A stretch of DNA of 64,000 nt from CAVVJA01 sp963809815. GTDB lineage: Bacteria; Actinomycetota; Actinomycetes; Mycobacteriales; Jatrophihabitantaceae. Below, piece by piece: positions 18,079 through 26,273 of the stretch. Under the pieces are notes generated by a model. That model was not told the DNA's origin. It was given only the letters and a program-made list of their open reading frames with translations, and ran no database searches. A program made the position numbers and the translations under genes. Numbering within the stretch: position 1 is the stretch's first letter; each line of letters starts with the position of its first letter. The DNA lies in assembly GCA_963809815.1 (NCBI GenBank), contig CAWELM010000025.1:124001-188000 (forward strand), given 5' to 3'.

Positions 18079-18091
18079 GTGTTCTATTCTA
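18071..18091 (-). promoter_or_regulatory. SOS (LexA) box overlapping the -10 region and start codon of the HNH gene
   Basis: TCGAAC-ACGT-GTTCTA (18071-18086) matches the actinobacterial LexA consensus TCGAAC-N4-GTTCGA at 11 of 12 fixed positions; its core GAACACGTGTTC is a perfect palindrome. It abuts the -10 box TAGAAT (18086-18091, minus strand), which is followed by 7 nt and GTG. LexA bound here would block a leaderless promoter. Confidence 0.75.
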
Positions 18092-18257
18092 GCAGATAGA
18101 TCAGTCGGCCAATCGAGAATCCACAGGCACAGCACGCCATTCTATTCAAACGAGTCGCGCACCCAACCGTACATCCGCCAACCGAGAATTTCGTTCGCCG
18201 AATTCCTACCAAGACTCAGACATTGAGTGGCCCAACCCGATCACAAACGCCGGGTTG

Positions 18258-19061
18258 CTAAGTCCCCGCTGAAGGGCCTTCCGTTCCGTCGCGCTGGATG
18301 GCCGCCAGCTCGCGGTGAATCTCGGTGAGGGATCGCTGTATGTCGGTGAGGGCCGCCTGGCCATCGGAGGAGACGTCAGGCGCCTTCGGAGTAGGGACCA
18401 GCACGCTGGCCAGGATGCTCGCCAGCGATCCGATGATCCCAACGCCGGCGAACATTACGACCGTGGCCGTGAGCCGGCCGCCCGGCGTCACCGGGTAATA
18501 GTCTCCGTAGCCCACCGTCGTGATCGTGACGACGGCCCACCACAGCGCCTGGCCACCCGTCTTGATATTGGATTCAGAAGACTTGCTCTCGAATTGCAGC
18601 ACTAGCACGCTGGACACCGCCAACACGATCATCGCGGCCAAGAGCGTCACGAAGACTGCGTATCGCCCACGGTTGTCGAGTACGTCCTTGACCATGTCAC
18701 GTTTGCTCTTGCCGCGCAGCAGCCGCGTGATTCGGGCAACGCGGCTTAGCCGAGCGAGTCTCAACAGAGCTGTATATTTGAAGAAGCCGAAACTCGGTAT
18801 CGAGCCCAGCAGATCAAGCCAACCGCGTCCATGGAAGAAGTAGCCACGTCTGGACGATGCCCGCTTCAACCGCAGGCCGAAGTCAAGCAGGAACACGAAG
18901 CAGATCGCATTGTCGTATATCTCGAGCAGCTGGGTCGTCGATTTGGACAGCATAGGCAGCAGCAGCGCCACCATGATCGCCAAGGAGAGAACCGTCAGGA
19001 CCAGGATGAACAGCTCGTACGCGTTGCTCTGCGTCGAGTCGTAATCCGCCTTCGATGCCAT
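18258..19061 (-). CDS. Voltage-sensor-type potassium channel, 6 TM
   Basis: 267 aa, starting at the ATG with GGAGG 7 nt upstream (19061). S1 about 17-39, S2 about 46-66, S3 about 81-94, S4 about 98-116 with Arg spaced every third residue (LLRLARLSRVARITRLLR), S5 about 134-157, pore helix and selectivity filter TTVGYGD (181-187), S6 about 196-222. A short C-terminal coiled coil (DIQRSLTEIHRELAAIQ) would tetramerise it. There is no RCK or cyclic-nucleotide domain, so gating is by voltage alone if the sensor works. The S4 charges are near-canonical, which suggests real voltage dependence. Confidence 0.93.
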   Translation of the reverse strand: MASKADYDSTQSNAYELFILVLTVLSLAIMVALLLPMLSKSTTQLLEIYDNAICFVFLLDFGLRLKRASSRRGYFFHGRGWLDLLGSIPSFGFFKYTALLRLARLSRVARITRLLRGKSKRDMVKDVLDNRGRYAVFVTLLAAMIVLAVSSVLVLQFESKSSESNIKTGGQALWWAVVTITTVGYGDYYPVTPGGRLTATVVMFAGVGIIGSLASILASVLVPTPKAPDVSSDGQAALTDIQRSLTEIHRELAAIQRDGTEGPSAGT

Positions 19062-19095
19062 CAGCCTGCCTCCGTCGCCGCCCGGGTGTCCCGGA

Positions 19096-19233
19096 ATGTA
19101 CGACGGCACAGACCTCACGGGCGGGTGGCTCACCGTCGCGAGCGGAGGGTCACAGAGCGCGCACGTGGCGGCTGATTTCTACGAAGGCGGAACGGTCAGC
19201 CGCATCACGCAATGGTTCTTGCCCTTCGGTCGT
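19096..19233 (+). pseudogene. Possible relic of a SnoaL/NTF2-like gene
   Basis: The plus frame reads as a beta-rich stretch (GGWLTVASGGSQSAHVAA, then DFYEGGTVSRITQWFLPFG) resembling the last strands of SnoaL/NTF2-like proteins. There is no upstream half of the domain, no Shine-Dalgarno, and it overlaps the upstream region of the K+ channel gene. This is a pattern judgement only; the 19062-19324 gap shows nothing else. Confidence 0.3.
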
Positions 19234-19324
19234 TGGTACTCGAACCCGGCCGGGCCCGGACGCGACCATCCGCCACTAGTGACCCCACAGCGAATCGCTG
19301 TCCTGGGCCACACGGGTGATTCGC

Positions 19325-20866
19325 TTAGTCAGGGACCGCGTTGGTGATCTTTATTCGGTTAAGGGCGCCGGCCCATTCCAACAGCCAGGCCCGGCTGATT
19401 TGCTCAGCCACCCATTGCTCGCGTCCGGCGTAGCGGAATTCGGCCCAGCCCTGGTAAGTGTGGCCGTCGGTGTGGCGGCCCTGCAGTGCGAGGAGCGCTT
19501 CGATGTGCCGGCTGAGGTAAAGGTCCGCGGAGGATGACAGGTGGAGGCTGGCCATTGCTGCGTCCAGGGTGACGAAGCCCGGGATCAGTGCTGTGCCCCA
19601 GTCGTCGGGGCGTGGGTAATAAATAACCGCTGTTCCAGGCTGGTAGACGGTGCCGCCGGGCGCCCGGAAGGGTGGTGACGGAAATCTGAGTGATGTCATG
19701 GCTCGGTAGAGCAGGTCCGCGTTATGCAGTGCCGCCCGTAATACCGAGCGCCCTGCGATCGCATCGATGCCGGCGTCGGCGAGGTTCCACGCGACGGCGG
19801 CCATGTAATCCGGATGCGGGTTGATGCCGTGATTAACCAGTGTCCCGTCAGGAAAGATGTTCCACCCCGATAGCCATGACTGCAGTGGCCGACCGTTGAT
19901 GACGACGGTCGAGGTGTCGTCTGCTGCGGTGGCGTAGGAGGCGATCTTGTACGTTGCCTCTTGCTGTCGCCATAGTCGAGCATGTGGGTGTTTCGGCAGC
20001 ATCACTGCGGCCAGGGCGAAGATTGTCGCGACCCACATGTCCTCTTCGGCCTTTGTATCTCCCGGGAACCGCAGGTGGCCGTCGGCGAGCGCGTAGTAGT
20101 TCGGGGCCACCCGCAAAAGCTTGTCTGCTTCGGCGGTCACCATGGCCGCCACCTGGTAGCGGGTGGCCGTGTCGAGATAGGGCCACAGCAGCCAGCCGGC
20201 GGCGCCGAATTGTTCAGCCCACATCGGCGACTGCCAGCTGTGTAGATCCGTCGGGATGGGCTGGGTTCCGGCGCCCCAGCCACCAGAGGTAACGGCAGCA
20301 TGGGCGCAGGCGTAGGACGCTACCAACCAGCTCGCAACACGTACCGCGCGAGACAACGGAACGCCGACGAGTCGCGGGTCGTACGCGCCGGTACCGATGG
20401 TCACTGCCAACGCGAGTGCCTCACCCGAGGGCGTCCGCGGATTGACCTTTCCCACCAGCGGATCGGACATCGCCAGATTGGCGCGCCGATAGAGCGCCGT
20501 TAACGCGTACCGATCCACGTTCAACAACGCCCGTCGCACGAGCCCAGCCGGTCGGGACAAGGTTGACGGCGCGGGTGGCAGCGGCGGCGCGATGACCTGC
20601 CCAACCAGCAACTGCTGACTGGCGACCGGCACCCGACGGGCGGACCGACACTGGACGCCCACCCACGCATCCAGGGCGACGGCATCACCCGCCCGCAGAC
20701 GTTCTTCGCGTCGGGTGTCACCGGGCAGCCCAGGATAGCGGATATCGTGTCGACCGCCCGCGACGGAGCTGGCATGCCCTGCCCCGGTTAACGCCAGATT
20801 CGCCACGGCCAGCGCAATTAGAAGCCGCGGAACGCTCCGATACGCGCGACACGACCGCACCGGCAC
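19325..20866 (-). CDS. Large secreted protein, possible (alpha/alpha)-toroid carbohydrate-active fold
   Basis: 513 aa with an N-terminal signal peptide (hydrophobic core about 14-30, AGHAS). The body is helical and rich in Trp, Tyr, His and Asp, with recurring Gly-flanked helices and motifs such as FPGDTKAEEDMW, VNHGINPHPDYMAA and FVTLDAAMASLHL. This composition resembles six-hairpin glycosidases and heparinase-like lyases, but I cannot name a family or catalytic residues. GTG at 20866 lies 7 nt after a TACGCT -10 box. No sugar gene adjoins. Confidence 0.7.
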   Translation of the reverse strand: MPVRSCRAYRSVPRLLIALAVANLALTGAGHASSVAGGRHDIRYPGLPGDTRREERLRAGDAVALDAWVGVQCRSARRVPVASQQLLVGQVIAPPLPPAPSTLSRPAGLVRRALLNVDRYALTALYRRANLAMSDPLVGKVNPRTPSGEALALAVTIGTGAYDPRLVGVPLSRAVRVASWLVASYACAHAAVTSGGWGAGTQPIPTDLHSWQSPMWAEQFGAAGWLLWPYLDTATRYQVAAMVTAEADKLLRVAPNYYALADGHLRFPGDTKAEEDMWVATIFALAAVMLPKHPHARLWRQQEATYKIASYATAADDTSTVVINGRPLQSWLSGWNIFPDGTLVNHGINPHPDYMAAVAWNLADAGIDAIAGRSVLRAALHNADLLYRAMTSLRFPSPPFRAPGGTVYQPGTAVIYYPRPDDWGTALIPGFVTLDAAMASLHLSSSADLYLSRHIEALLALQGRHTDGHTYQGWAEFRYAGREQWVAEQISRAWLLEWAGALNRIKITNAVPD

Positions 20867-20873
20867 CTTCGAG

Positions 20874-20879
20874 AGCGTA
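20874..20879 (-). promoter_or_regulatory. -10 box TACGCT, leaderless start of the secreted 513-aa protein
   Basis: TACGCT, 7 nt, GTG (20866). No Shine-Dalgarno intervenes. Confidence 0.45.
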
Positions 20880-20988
20880 GGGCACGGAATCCGCAGCGTC
20901 CGTCAGGCCGCGTCGGATGCGCGGTGCTGCCGACTGCGCGGGGGCGCATTCCGCTCAGCGCTGGATGTTTCCCGGCGAGCTGAATCGG

Positions 20989-21292
20989 CGATGGCATCAG
21001 AACACAGTCGGGTATTGGTGGCGTAGGACGCGGGCGGCAGCAGGTGTCGACGACACCCGGGCTGCATGACCTGAGGCATTTCTACGCCTCGGGACTGATC
21101 GTGGCCGGTTGCGACGTGGTGACGGTGCAGCGCGCACTCGATCATCACAGCGCCGTGGTCACGCTGTCGACGTATGGGCATTTGTGGCCGACAGCGGAGG
21201 ATCGGACGCGCGCCGCCGCTGCTGCTCTGATGGCGTCCGCGACGTCGGCCGAGGCTCCGGTGAGGCCCCAGCGTGCACGCGGCGACGTCTAA
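20989..21292 (+). pseudogene. Tyrosine recombinase (phage integrase family), C-terminal remnant
   Basis: The 21044-21292 frame encodes the C-terminal catalytic end: LHDLRHFYASGL (box II H-x-x-R), the DHHS position that is GHSS-like in active enzymes, and the nucleophile in STYGHLWP, then a tail in PTAEDRTRAAA style. The preceding residues GYWWRRTRAAAGVDDTR continue in the next frame from about 20989; one extra G in CCCGGG near 21058-21061 separates them. Only about 100 of the usual 350-400 residues remain, so this is the relic of an integrated element. No att site or tRNA gene is visible nearby. Confidence 0.8.
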
Positions 21293-21322
21293 CGAAGGAA
21301 ATTCGGCCCTTCTCGGCAGCGA

Positions 21323-22396
21323 CTAGACATTGAACCTGAACTCCACCACATCCCCGTCGGCCATGACGTAGTCCTTGCCCTCGATCCGGACCCGACCTCT
21401 GGCTCTGGCCTCGGCCAGCGATCCGGCGGCGACGAGGTCGTCAAACGAGACGACCTCAGCCTTGATAAAACCCCGTTCGAAGTCGCTGTGGATCACGCCT
21501 GCGGCCTGCGGGGCCGTGGCGCCGCGCGGGATCGTCCAGGCGCGGGCCTCTTTCGGGCCCGCAGTCAGGAACGACTGCAGCCCTAACGTCGCGAAGCCGA
21601 CGCGAGCCAACTGGTCGAGGCCCGATTCCTGCTGCCCCATGGATTGCAGTAGCTCCAGCGCCTCGTCGTCCGGCAGCTCGACGAGCTCGGCCTCGGTCTT
21701 CGCGTCGAGGCAAATTGCCTCCGCCGGCGCGACGAGCTCGCGCAATTCGGCGGTGAACGCCGCGTCGGTCAGCTCGTCGGGATCCATGTTGAACACATAA
21801 AGGAATGGCTTCGCGGTCATCAACTGCAGCTCGCGGAGCGGCGCTCGGTCGAGGCCCGCCGCGAAGACGGTCTGGCCGGAGTCCAGCACTTCGCGGGCAT
21901 GCTCGACCGCGGCGAGCACCCTAGCTCGATCCTTGCTGTTTCGCGCCTCCCGGACCAGGCGCGGCAGGGCCCTGTCGATGGTCTGCAGATCGGCGAGGAT
22001 GAGCTCCGTATTGACGGTCTCGATGTCATCCTCGGGCGAGATCTTCCCGTCCACGTGCACGACATCCGGGTCGGTGAACGCTCGGATCACCTGGCAGATC
22101 GCATCCGCCTCGCGGATGTTCGCCAGGAACTGATTGCCTAATCCCGCGCCCTCGCTGGCGCCTTTGACGATCCCGGCGATGTCGACGAACGAGACTGTGG
22201 ACGGAACGATCCTGGCCGAGCCGAACATCTTGGCTAGCAGCGGCAGACGAGGCTCGGGCACGCCAACGACACCGACGTTCGGTTGGATGGTGGCAAACGG
22301 ATAGTTCGCCGCGAGCACATCATTCTTGGTGAGCGCATTGAACAACGTGGACTTTCCCACGTTGGGCAGCCCAGCTATTCCGATCGTCAGACCCAC
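21323..22396 (-). CDS. ychF: Obg-family ribosome-binding ATPase YchF
   Basis: 357 aa, standard YchF length. GTG at 22396 opens MGLTIGIAGLPNVGKSTLFN with the P-loop; TIQPNVGVV is the switch I segment, FVDIAGIVKGASEGAGLGNQFL the switch II region, and the protein ends in a TGS domain (GRVRIEGKDYVMADGDVVEF). YchF binds ATP in preference to GTP and acts at the ribosome in stress response. A TAGACT -10 box lies 8 nt before GTG. It diverges from rmuC. Confidence 0.96.
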   Translation of the reverse strand: MGLTIGIAGLPNVGKSTLFNALTKNDVLAANYPFATIQPNVGVVGVPEPRLPLLAKMFGSARIVPSTVSFVDIAGIVKGASEGAGLGNQFLANIREADAICQVIRAFTDPDVVHVDGKISPEDDIETVNTELILADLQTIDRALPRLVREARNSKDRARVLAAVEHAREVLDSGQTVFAAGLDRAPLRELQLMTAKPFLYVFNMDPDELTDAAFTAELRELVAPAEAICLDAKTEAELVELPDDEALELLQSMGQQESGLDQLARVGFATLGLQSFLTAGPKEARAWTIPRGATAPQAAGVIHSDFERGFIKAEVVSFDDLVAAGSLAEARARGRVRIEGKDYVMADGDVVEFRFNV

Positions 22397-22404
22397 GGGC
22401 CGCC

Positions 22405-22410
22405 AGTCTA
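22405..22410 (-). promoter_or_regulatory. -10 box TAGACT, near-leaderless start of ychF
   Basis: TAGACT, 8 nt, GTG (22396). The wider spacing makes a leaderless transcript likely but not certain. Confidence 0.4.
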
Positions 22411-22478
22411 CGGAGAGACGTGAGCCCGCCCGCGCGTCGCTCGCAGAAATTGTCGGCGCCCGATGCCAGCCTGTTGGC

Positions 22479-23840
22479 ATGGACATGGCCGCCGTGGCTC
22501 TCGTCACCCTGGTCGCAGGGCTGGCTCTCGGCTGGCTGGGCGCGCGCTATCGAAGTCAGAGGCGGCTCGCCTTCGCCGAGGCCGAAGTCGCCCGGCTCGA
22601 CGCGGCCCTGCGCGTCGAACGCGCGACCGCGGAGGAACGGGCCGCGCTCGCTGCGCGCACGGATATCGCGCTGCGGGAGACCTTCGGGGCCCTGTCCGCA
22701 GAAGCACTGCAGCGCAACAACGAGGCGTTCGTCGCGCTCGCTGAGGGCCGCCTCGGCATGGCGCGGGCGGCGGCGGACGGGGATCTAGCCCAACGGCAGC
22801 AGGCCATCGACAGCGTCGTCGGACCGCTGCGCGAGTCGTTGGATGCCATGCAGCAGCAGCTACGCACGGTCGAGCGCGATCGAGCCGGATCGTATTCAGC
22901 CTTGCTCGAGCAGATCAGCACCATGCGCCAGACATCGGAGCAGTTGCGAACCGAGACCGCCCAGCTGGTCACCGCGCTGCGGGCGCCGCAGATACGCGGG
23001 CGGTGGGGCGAGCTCCAGCTCGAGCGTGCGGTCGAAGCGGCCGGCCTGACGGAGCACATCGACTACGTCACCCAGGTCAGCGCCCCAGGCGACGACGGCG
23101 TGGTACGCCCTGACTTGGTGGTTCGCCTCGTCGGAGGCAAGAACGTGGTTGTTGACTCCAAGGTCGCGTTCAACGCCTACCTGGAGGCGATGGAAGCCCG
23201 CGACGATGCCACCCGCGCGAACCGGCTGAAGGCGCATGCGCGCCACTTACGTGAGCACATCGATTCACTCGGGGCTAAGGCGTATTGGGAACGGTTCGCG
23301 CCATCGCCGGAGTTTGTGGTGTGTTTCGTCCCTGCCGACGCCTTCCTCGACGCGGCGCTGCGAGAGCAGCCGACGTTGTTAGAACACGCATTCGCCCGCA
23401 ACGTCGTCGTGGCCACGCCGTCGACCCTGGTCACGCTGCTACGCACAGTCGCATACACGTGGCGACAGGATGCGTTAGCGGCAAACGCTGCGGCTGTGCA
23501 TCAGCTCGGGCGAGACCTGTACACCCGGTTGTCGACGATGGGCGGCCACATCGACAAGCTCGGGCGTGCGCTCAGCAGTGCGGTTGGTTCGTACAACCAG
23601 ACGGTGTCGTCGCTAGAGAGCCGGGTTTTCGTCACCGCTCGGAAAATGACGGAGCTGAACGTTGTCGATCCGAACAACGCCGTCGAATCGCCTCGCCAAG
23701 TGAACCTCAGCGTGCGGTCGACCCAGGTGCCGGAGTTCGCTGAGCAGCGACTCGTCGCTCTGCCGAAGCCCCGCTCGGGGGTCCCACCGCCGGACCAGGC
23801 CGAGATTCCCGGAGCGGCGCCGGAGGCAACCGGCGCTTGA
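22479..23840 (+). CDS. rmuC: DNA recombination protein RmuC homologue
   Basis: 453 aa. From ATG 22479: an N-terminal membrane anchor (AAVALVTLVAGLALGWLGA), a long coiled coil (about 25-165, rich in Ala, Glu, Arg), then the RmuC domain with IRGRWGELQLERAVEAAGL and VVVDSKVAFNAYLEA, which forms a PD-(D/E)XK-like nuclease core. RmuC limits inversion at short repeats. A Pro-rich tail ends the protein. The start is taken at the MDMAAV helix; longer readings antiparallel to ychF are not supported. Confidence 0.9.
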   Translation: MDMAAVALVTLVAGLALGWLGARYRSQRRLAFAEAEVARLDAALRVERATAEERAALAARTDIALRETFGALSAEALQRNNEAFVALAEGRLGMARAAADGDLAQRQQAIDSVVGPLRESLDAMQQQLRTVERDRAGSYSALLEQISTMRQTSEQLRTETAQLVTALRAPQIRGRWGELQLERAVEAAGLTEHIDYVTQVSAPGDDGVVRPDLVVRLVGGKNVVVDSKVAFNAYLEAMEARDDATRANRLKAHARHLREHIDSLGAKAYWERFAPSPEFVVCFVPADAFLDAALREQPTLLEHAFARNVVVATPSTLVTLLRTVAYTWRQDALAANAAAVHQLGRDLYTRLSTMGGHIDKLGRALSSAVGSYNQTVSSLESRVFVTARKMTELNVVDPNNAVESPRQVNLSVRSTQVPEFAEQRLVALPKPRSGVPPPDQAEIPGAAPEATGA

Positions 23841-23971
23841 CGCAGCCGGCAGATCGGGGGTCCGGGGCCCGCCATGGCGAGCGCGGTAGCACTGATGCGC
23901 TGGGTCGGGTTTGCGTGAACTATGCGGTCCGCGGCCTAGTTGCGGGTACCCTCAAATGTCAAGCCGGAGTG

Positions 23972-24532
23972 ATGTACGTGGCGTCCTGGCCGTGGACCGC
24001 CAAGGCCCGAGAGGATATGCGCGTGGATGCGACCGTGCGGCATGACACGGGCGGCTACACGGACGACGGCTGGACCGAGACGACGCACATCACGGCGGCC
24101 GGGGCGCGCGGGGCTGATGGCTGGCCGGCCGGTGCCGCCGCCGAAGAACCGGCCGCCGCAGCCCAAGAGCGCGGCGTCGCCGGATGGCTTGCCGTTGTGG
24201 TGCTCATCGGGATCACCGGCATTGGCGGTCTGATCGACCTGCTGCAGGGGTCGGCGATCAGAGGCGCTTTCAACATTGCACTCATCGTCGGATCGGTGGT
24301 GGCCATCCTGATCGTCCGACGTCGGTCGATGTTCTCCGTCGTCGTCGCTCCGCCGCTGGTCTACTTTGTCGCATCCGCGGTCGTGCTCTACGTCCGCTCC
24401 GGCGGCCTGTCCAACCGGTCCCGGCTGATCGACTCAGCGATCAACTGGCTGGTCTACGGGTTCCCGGCGATCGCCGGCGCGACGGCTGCGGTCTTGATCA
24501 TCGCCGGCATCCGCATGATCAGGCACCGTTGA
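23972..24532 (+). CDS. DUF6542-type membrane protein (Rv1111c position)
   Basis: A variable N-terminal part (Ala/Glu/Gly-rich) precedes four hydrophobic helices of the DUF6542 domain (GWLAVVVLIGITGIGG to LIIAGIRMIRH). This gene lies between ychF and ispH in many actinomycetes, as here. Start choice is uncertain: ATG 23972 has GGAG 2 nt upstream and a TACCCT -10 at 23947-23952; GTG 23969, ATG 24020 and a longer frame from 23837 overlapping the rmuC stop are alternatives. Function is unknown. Confidence 0.7.
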   Translation: MYVASWPWTAKAREDMRVDATVRHDTGGYTDDGWTETTHITAAGARGADGWPAGAAAEEPAAAAQERGVAGWLAVVVLIGITGIGGLIDLLQGSAIRGAFNIALIVGSVVAILIVRRRSMFSVVVAPPLVYFVASAVVLYVRSGGLSNRSRLIDSAINWLVYGFPAIAGATAAVLIIAGIRMIRHR

Positions 24533-24595
24533 CGGAAAACCCCCGCGCCGTGGTCTGGTGGTCGTCGCGCGGCTGGCCCCAACGGGTCCGCGCGT

Positions 24596-25597
24596 CTAGC
24601 GCCGGGCGGTTCGTAGGTCGCGGCGCAGCTCTTGTGGTAACGCGAACGTCAGTCGCTCCTCGGTATGGCTGACTTCCTGCATATCGGTGTAGCCGTGGTC
24701 GGCGAGCCATGCCGCGACCTCCTGCACCAGCACATCCGGCACGGAGGCGCCTGAGGACAGGCCGACCGTCTGCACTCCCGCCAGCCAGGCGACGTCGATG
24801 CCGTCGGCGTTCTCGACCAAACGCGCGGCGTTGGCCCCGGCCGCTTGTGCGACCTCGACCATTCGCACGGAGTTGCTGGAGTTCGCTGACCCGACGACGA
24901 GGAACAGCTCGACCTCTGGAGCGATCACCTTGACCGCAGCTTGCCGGTTCTGGGTCGCGTAGCAGATGTCATCGCTTGGCGGTGATTGCAGGCCCGGGAA
25001 CCGCCCACGCAGCGCATCGACGGTCTGCATGGTCTCGTCGACCGACAACGTGGTCTGGGACAACCAGACGACGCGTTCCGGATCCTTGACCTCGACATCG
25101 GTCACGTCGCCAGGGCCGTCGACCAGGCGGATGGCCTCGGGAGCCTCCCCCGTCGTCCCGACGACCTCCTCGTGCCCGTTGTGGCCGATGAGCAGGATGT
25201 CGTAGCCCTCTTGCGCGAACCGGCGGGCCTCGTTGTGCACCTTCGTCACGAGCGGGCAGGTGGCATCGATCGTGCGGAGCTCCCGGCGCGCGGCCTCTTC
25301 ATGGACCGTCGGGGCCACTCCGTGGGCAGAGAAGACCACGGTTGCGCCTTCGGGAACGTCGTCCGTCTCCTCGACGAAGATCGCGCCGCGCTTCTCCAGT
25401 GCCCGAACGACATGCAGGTTGTGCACGATCTGTTTGCGGACATAGATCGGCGCGCCGTAATGGTCGAGAGCCTGTTCGACGGTTTGGACCGCGCGGTCCA
25501 CTCCTGCGCAGTAACCGCGCGGTCGAGCAAGCAACACCCGACCCGGGCGCTGCGGTTCGGCATCGATGGTGGACGCCTCGTCGGGGTCGAATGTCAT
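24596..25597 (-). CDS. ispH: 4-hydroxy-3-methylbut-2-enyl diphosphate reductase (LytB)
   Basis: 333 aa, last enzyme of the MEP isoprenoid pathway, converting HMBPP to IPP and DMAPP with a [4Fe-4S] cluster. The three cluster Cys are C30 (RGYCAGV), C114 (ATCPLV) and C212 (ICYATQ); the HNGHEEVVG motif with the proton-donor Glu is present. ATG at 25597 is chosen: a TACCAT -10 box lies 6 nt upstream, whereas the longer frame to 25723 is Arg/Thr-rich and antiparallel to the neighbouring gene. With the Z-prenyl synthase at 33.5 kb it represents isoprenoid supply for cell-wall lipid carriers. Confidence 0.96.
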   Translation of the reverse strand: MTFDPDEASTIDAEPQRPGRVLLARPRGYCAGVDRAVQTVEQALDHYGAPIYVRKQIVHNLHVVRALEKRGAIFVEETDDVPEGATVVFSAHGVAPTVHEEAARRELRTIDATCPLVTKVHNEARRFAQEGYDILLIGHNGHEEVVGTTGEAPEAIRLVDGPGDVTDVEVKDPERVVWLSQTTLSVDETMQTVDALRGRFPGLQSPPSDDICYATQNRQAAVKVIAPEVELFLVVGSANSSNSVRMVEVAQAAGANAARLVENADGIDVAWLAGVQTVGLSSGASVPDVLVQEVAAWLADHGYTDMQEVSHTEERLTFALPQELRRDLRTARR

Positions 25598-25603
25598 ACC
25601 TCG

Positions 25604-25609
25604 ATGGTA
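25604..25609 (-). promoter_or_regulatory. -10 box TACCAT, leaderless start of ispH
   Basis: TACCAT, 6 nt (CGAGGT), ATG (25597). GAGG at 1 nt from ATG is too close to act as a Shine-Dalgarno. Confidence 0.5.
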
Positions 25610-25640
25610 CGGACGGCACCTCGTGCGGCAGTCTGATGGC

Positions 25641-26273
25641 ATGTCGCCGTTGCCCACCTCCGTTCGTGCCTCCATTGGACTGGCCGCGGTCGCCGTCTCG
25701 ACGGCACGCGAGTTGCCTCGCAAGATCGTCGAATTGCCCGTTATCGCGGCCGGCGCTGCCCTTCAGATATCGCTGCGAGCTCAGCAGCAGTACGCCGAGC
25801 TGATCGCCAAAGGGGATGACATCATTGGCCAGCTACGTGGGATTCCCGACGAACCGCCGTCATGGGCGACGTTTGACGAGTCCCCAGCAGCTGAGCCTCC
25901 GTCGGGGGATCGCGTCCGTCCGGTGACCGCTACGTCGCCGCAGGCGGCGGATCTCGCTGACGCCATAGAGGAAGAGGCGATAGCCGAGCTGCTCGAGGCA
26001 GAGGCGCTGGCGGCACTCGAAGACGCTGAGGCGGACAGCATCGCCGAAGCGCTGGACACCGCTGCGCTGGCCGTCGAGAGGCCCCTGGGGCCACCGGCCA
26101 GCAAGACCGCGGCCAAGAAGGCGCGACCAAAGTCCCCGGCGGCGCCACAAAACAGCCGGACGCCCGCCTCCGGAGAGACGAGCGAATCGCCGAAGGGTAG
26201 TGAACCGCCCGAGACGCCGCCGGCCGGAGGCGCGCCGGCGCCCGGCGTGGATCCGGACCTGCCCCGAGACTGA
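25641..26273 (+). CDS. Rv1109c-like lipid-droplet-associated protein
   Basis: 210 aa. The first 70 residues form amphipathic or weakly hydrophobic helices (RASIGLAAVAVSTA, ELPRKIVELPVIAAGAALQI, QQQYAELIAKGDDIIGQL); the rest is an acidic Ala/Glu helix region and a Pro/Ser/Lys tail. M. tuberculosis has the same kind of protein, Rv1109c, in the same place between ispH and xseA; I recall that family being annotated as lipid-droplet associated. Its TGA overlaps the xseA ATG by 1 bp. The function assignment rests on position and composition. Confidence 0.6.
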   Translation: MSPLPTSVRASIGLAAVAVSTARELPRKIVELPVIAAGAALQISLRAQQQYAELIAKGDDIIGQLRGIPDEPPSWATFDESPAAEPPSGDRVRPVTATSPQAADLADAIEEEAIAELLEAEALAALEDAEADSIAEALDTAALAVERPLGPPASKTAAKKARPKSPAAPQNSRTPASGETSESPKGSEPPETPPAGGAPAPGVDPDLPRD

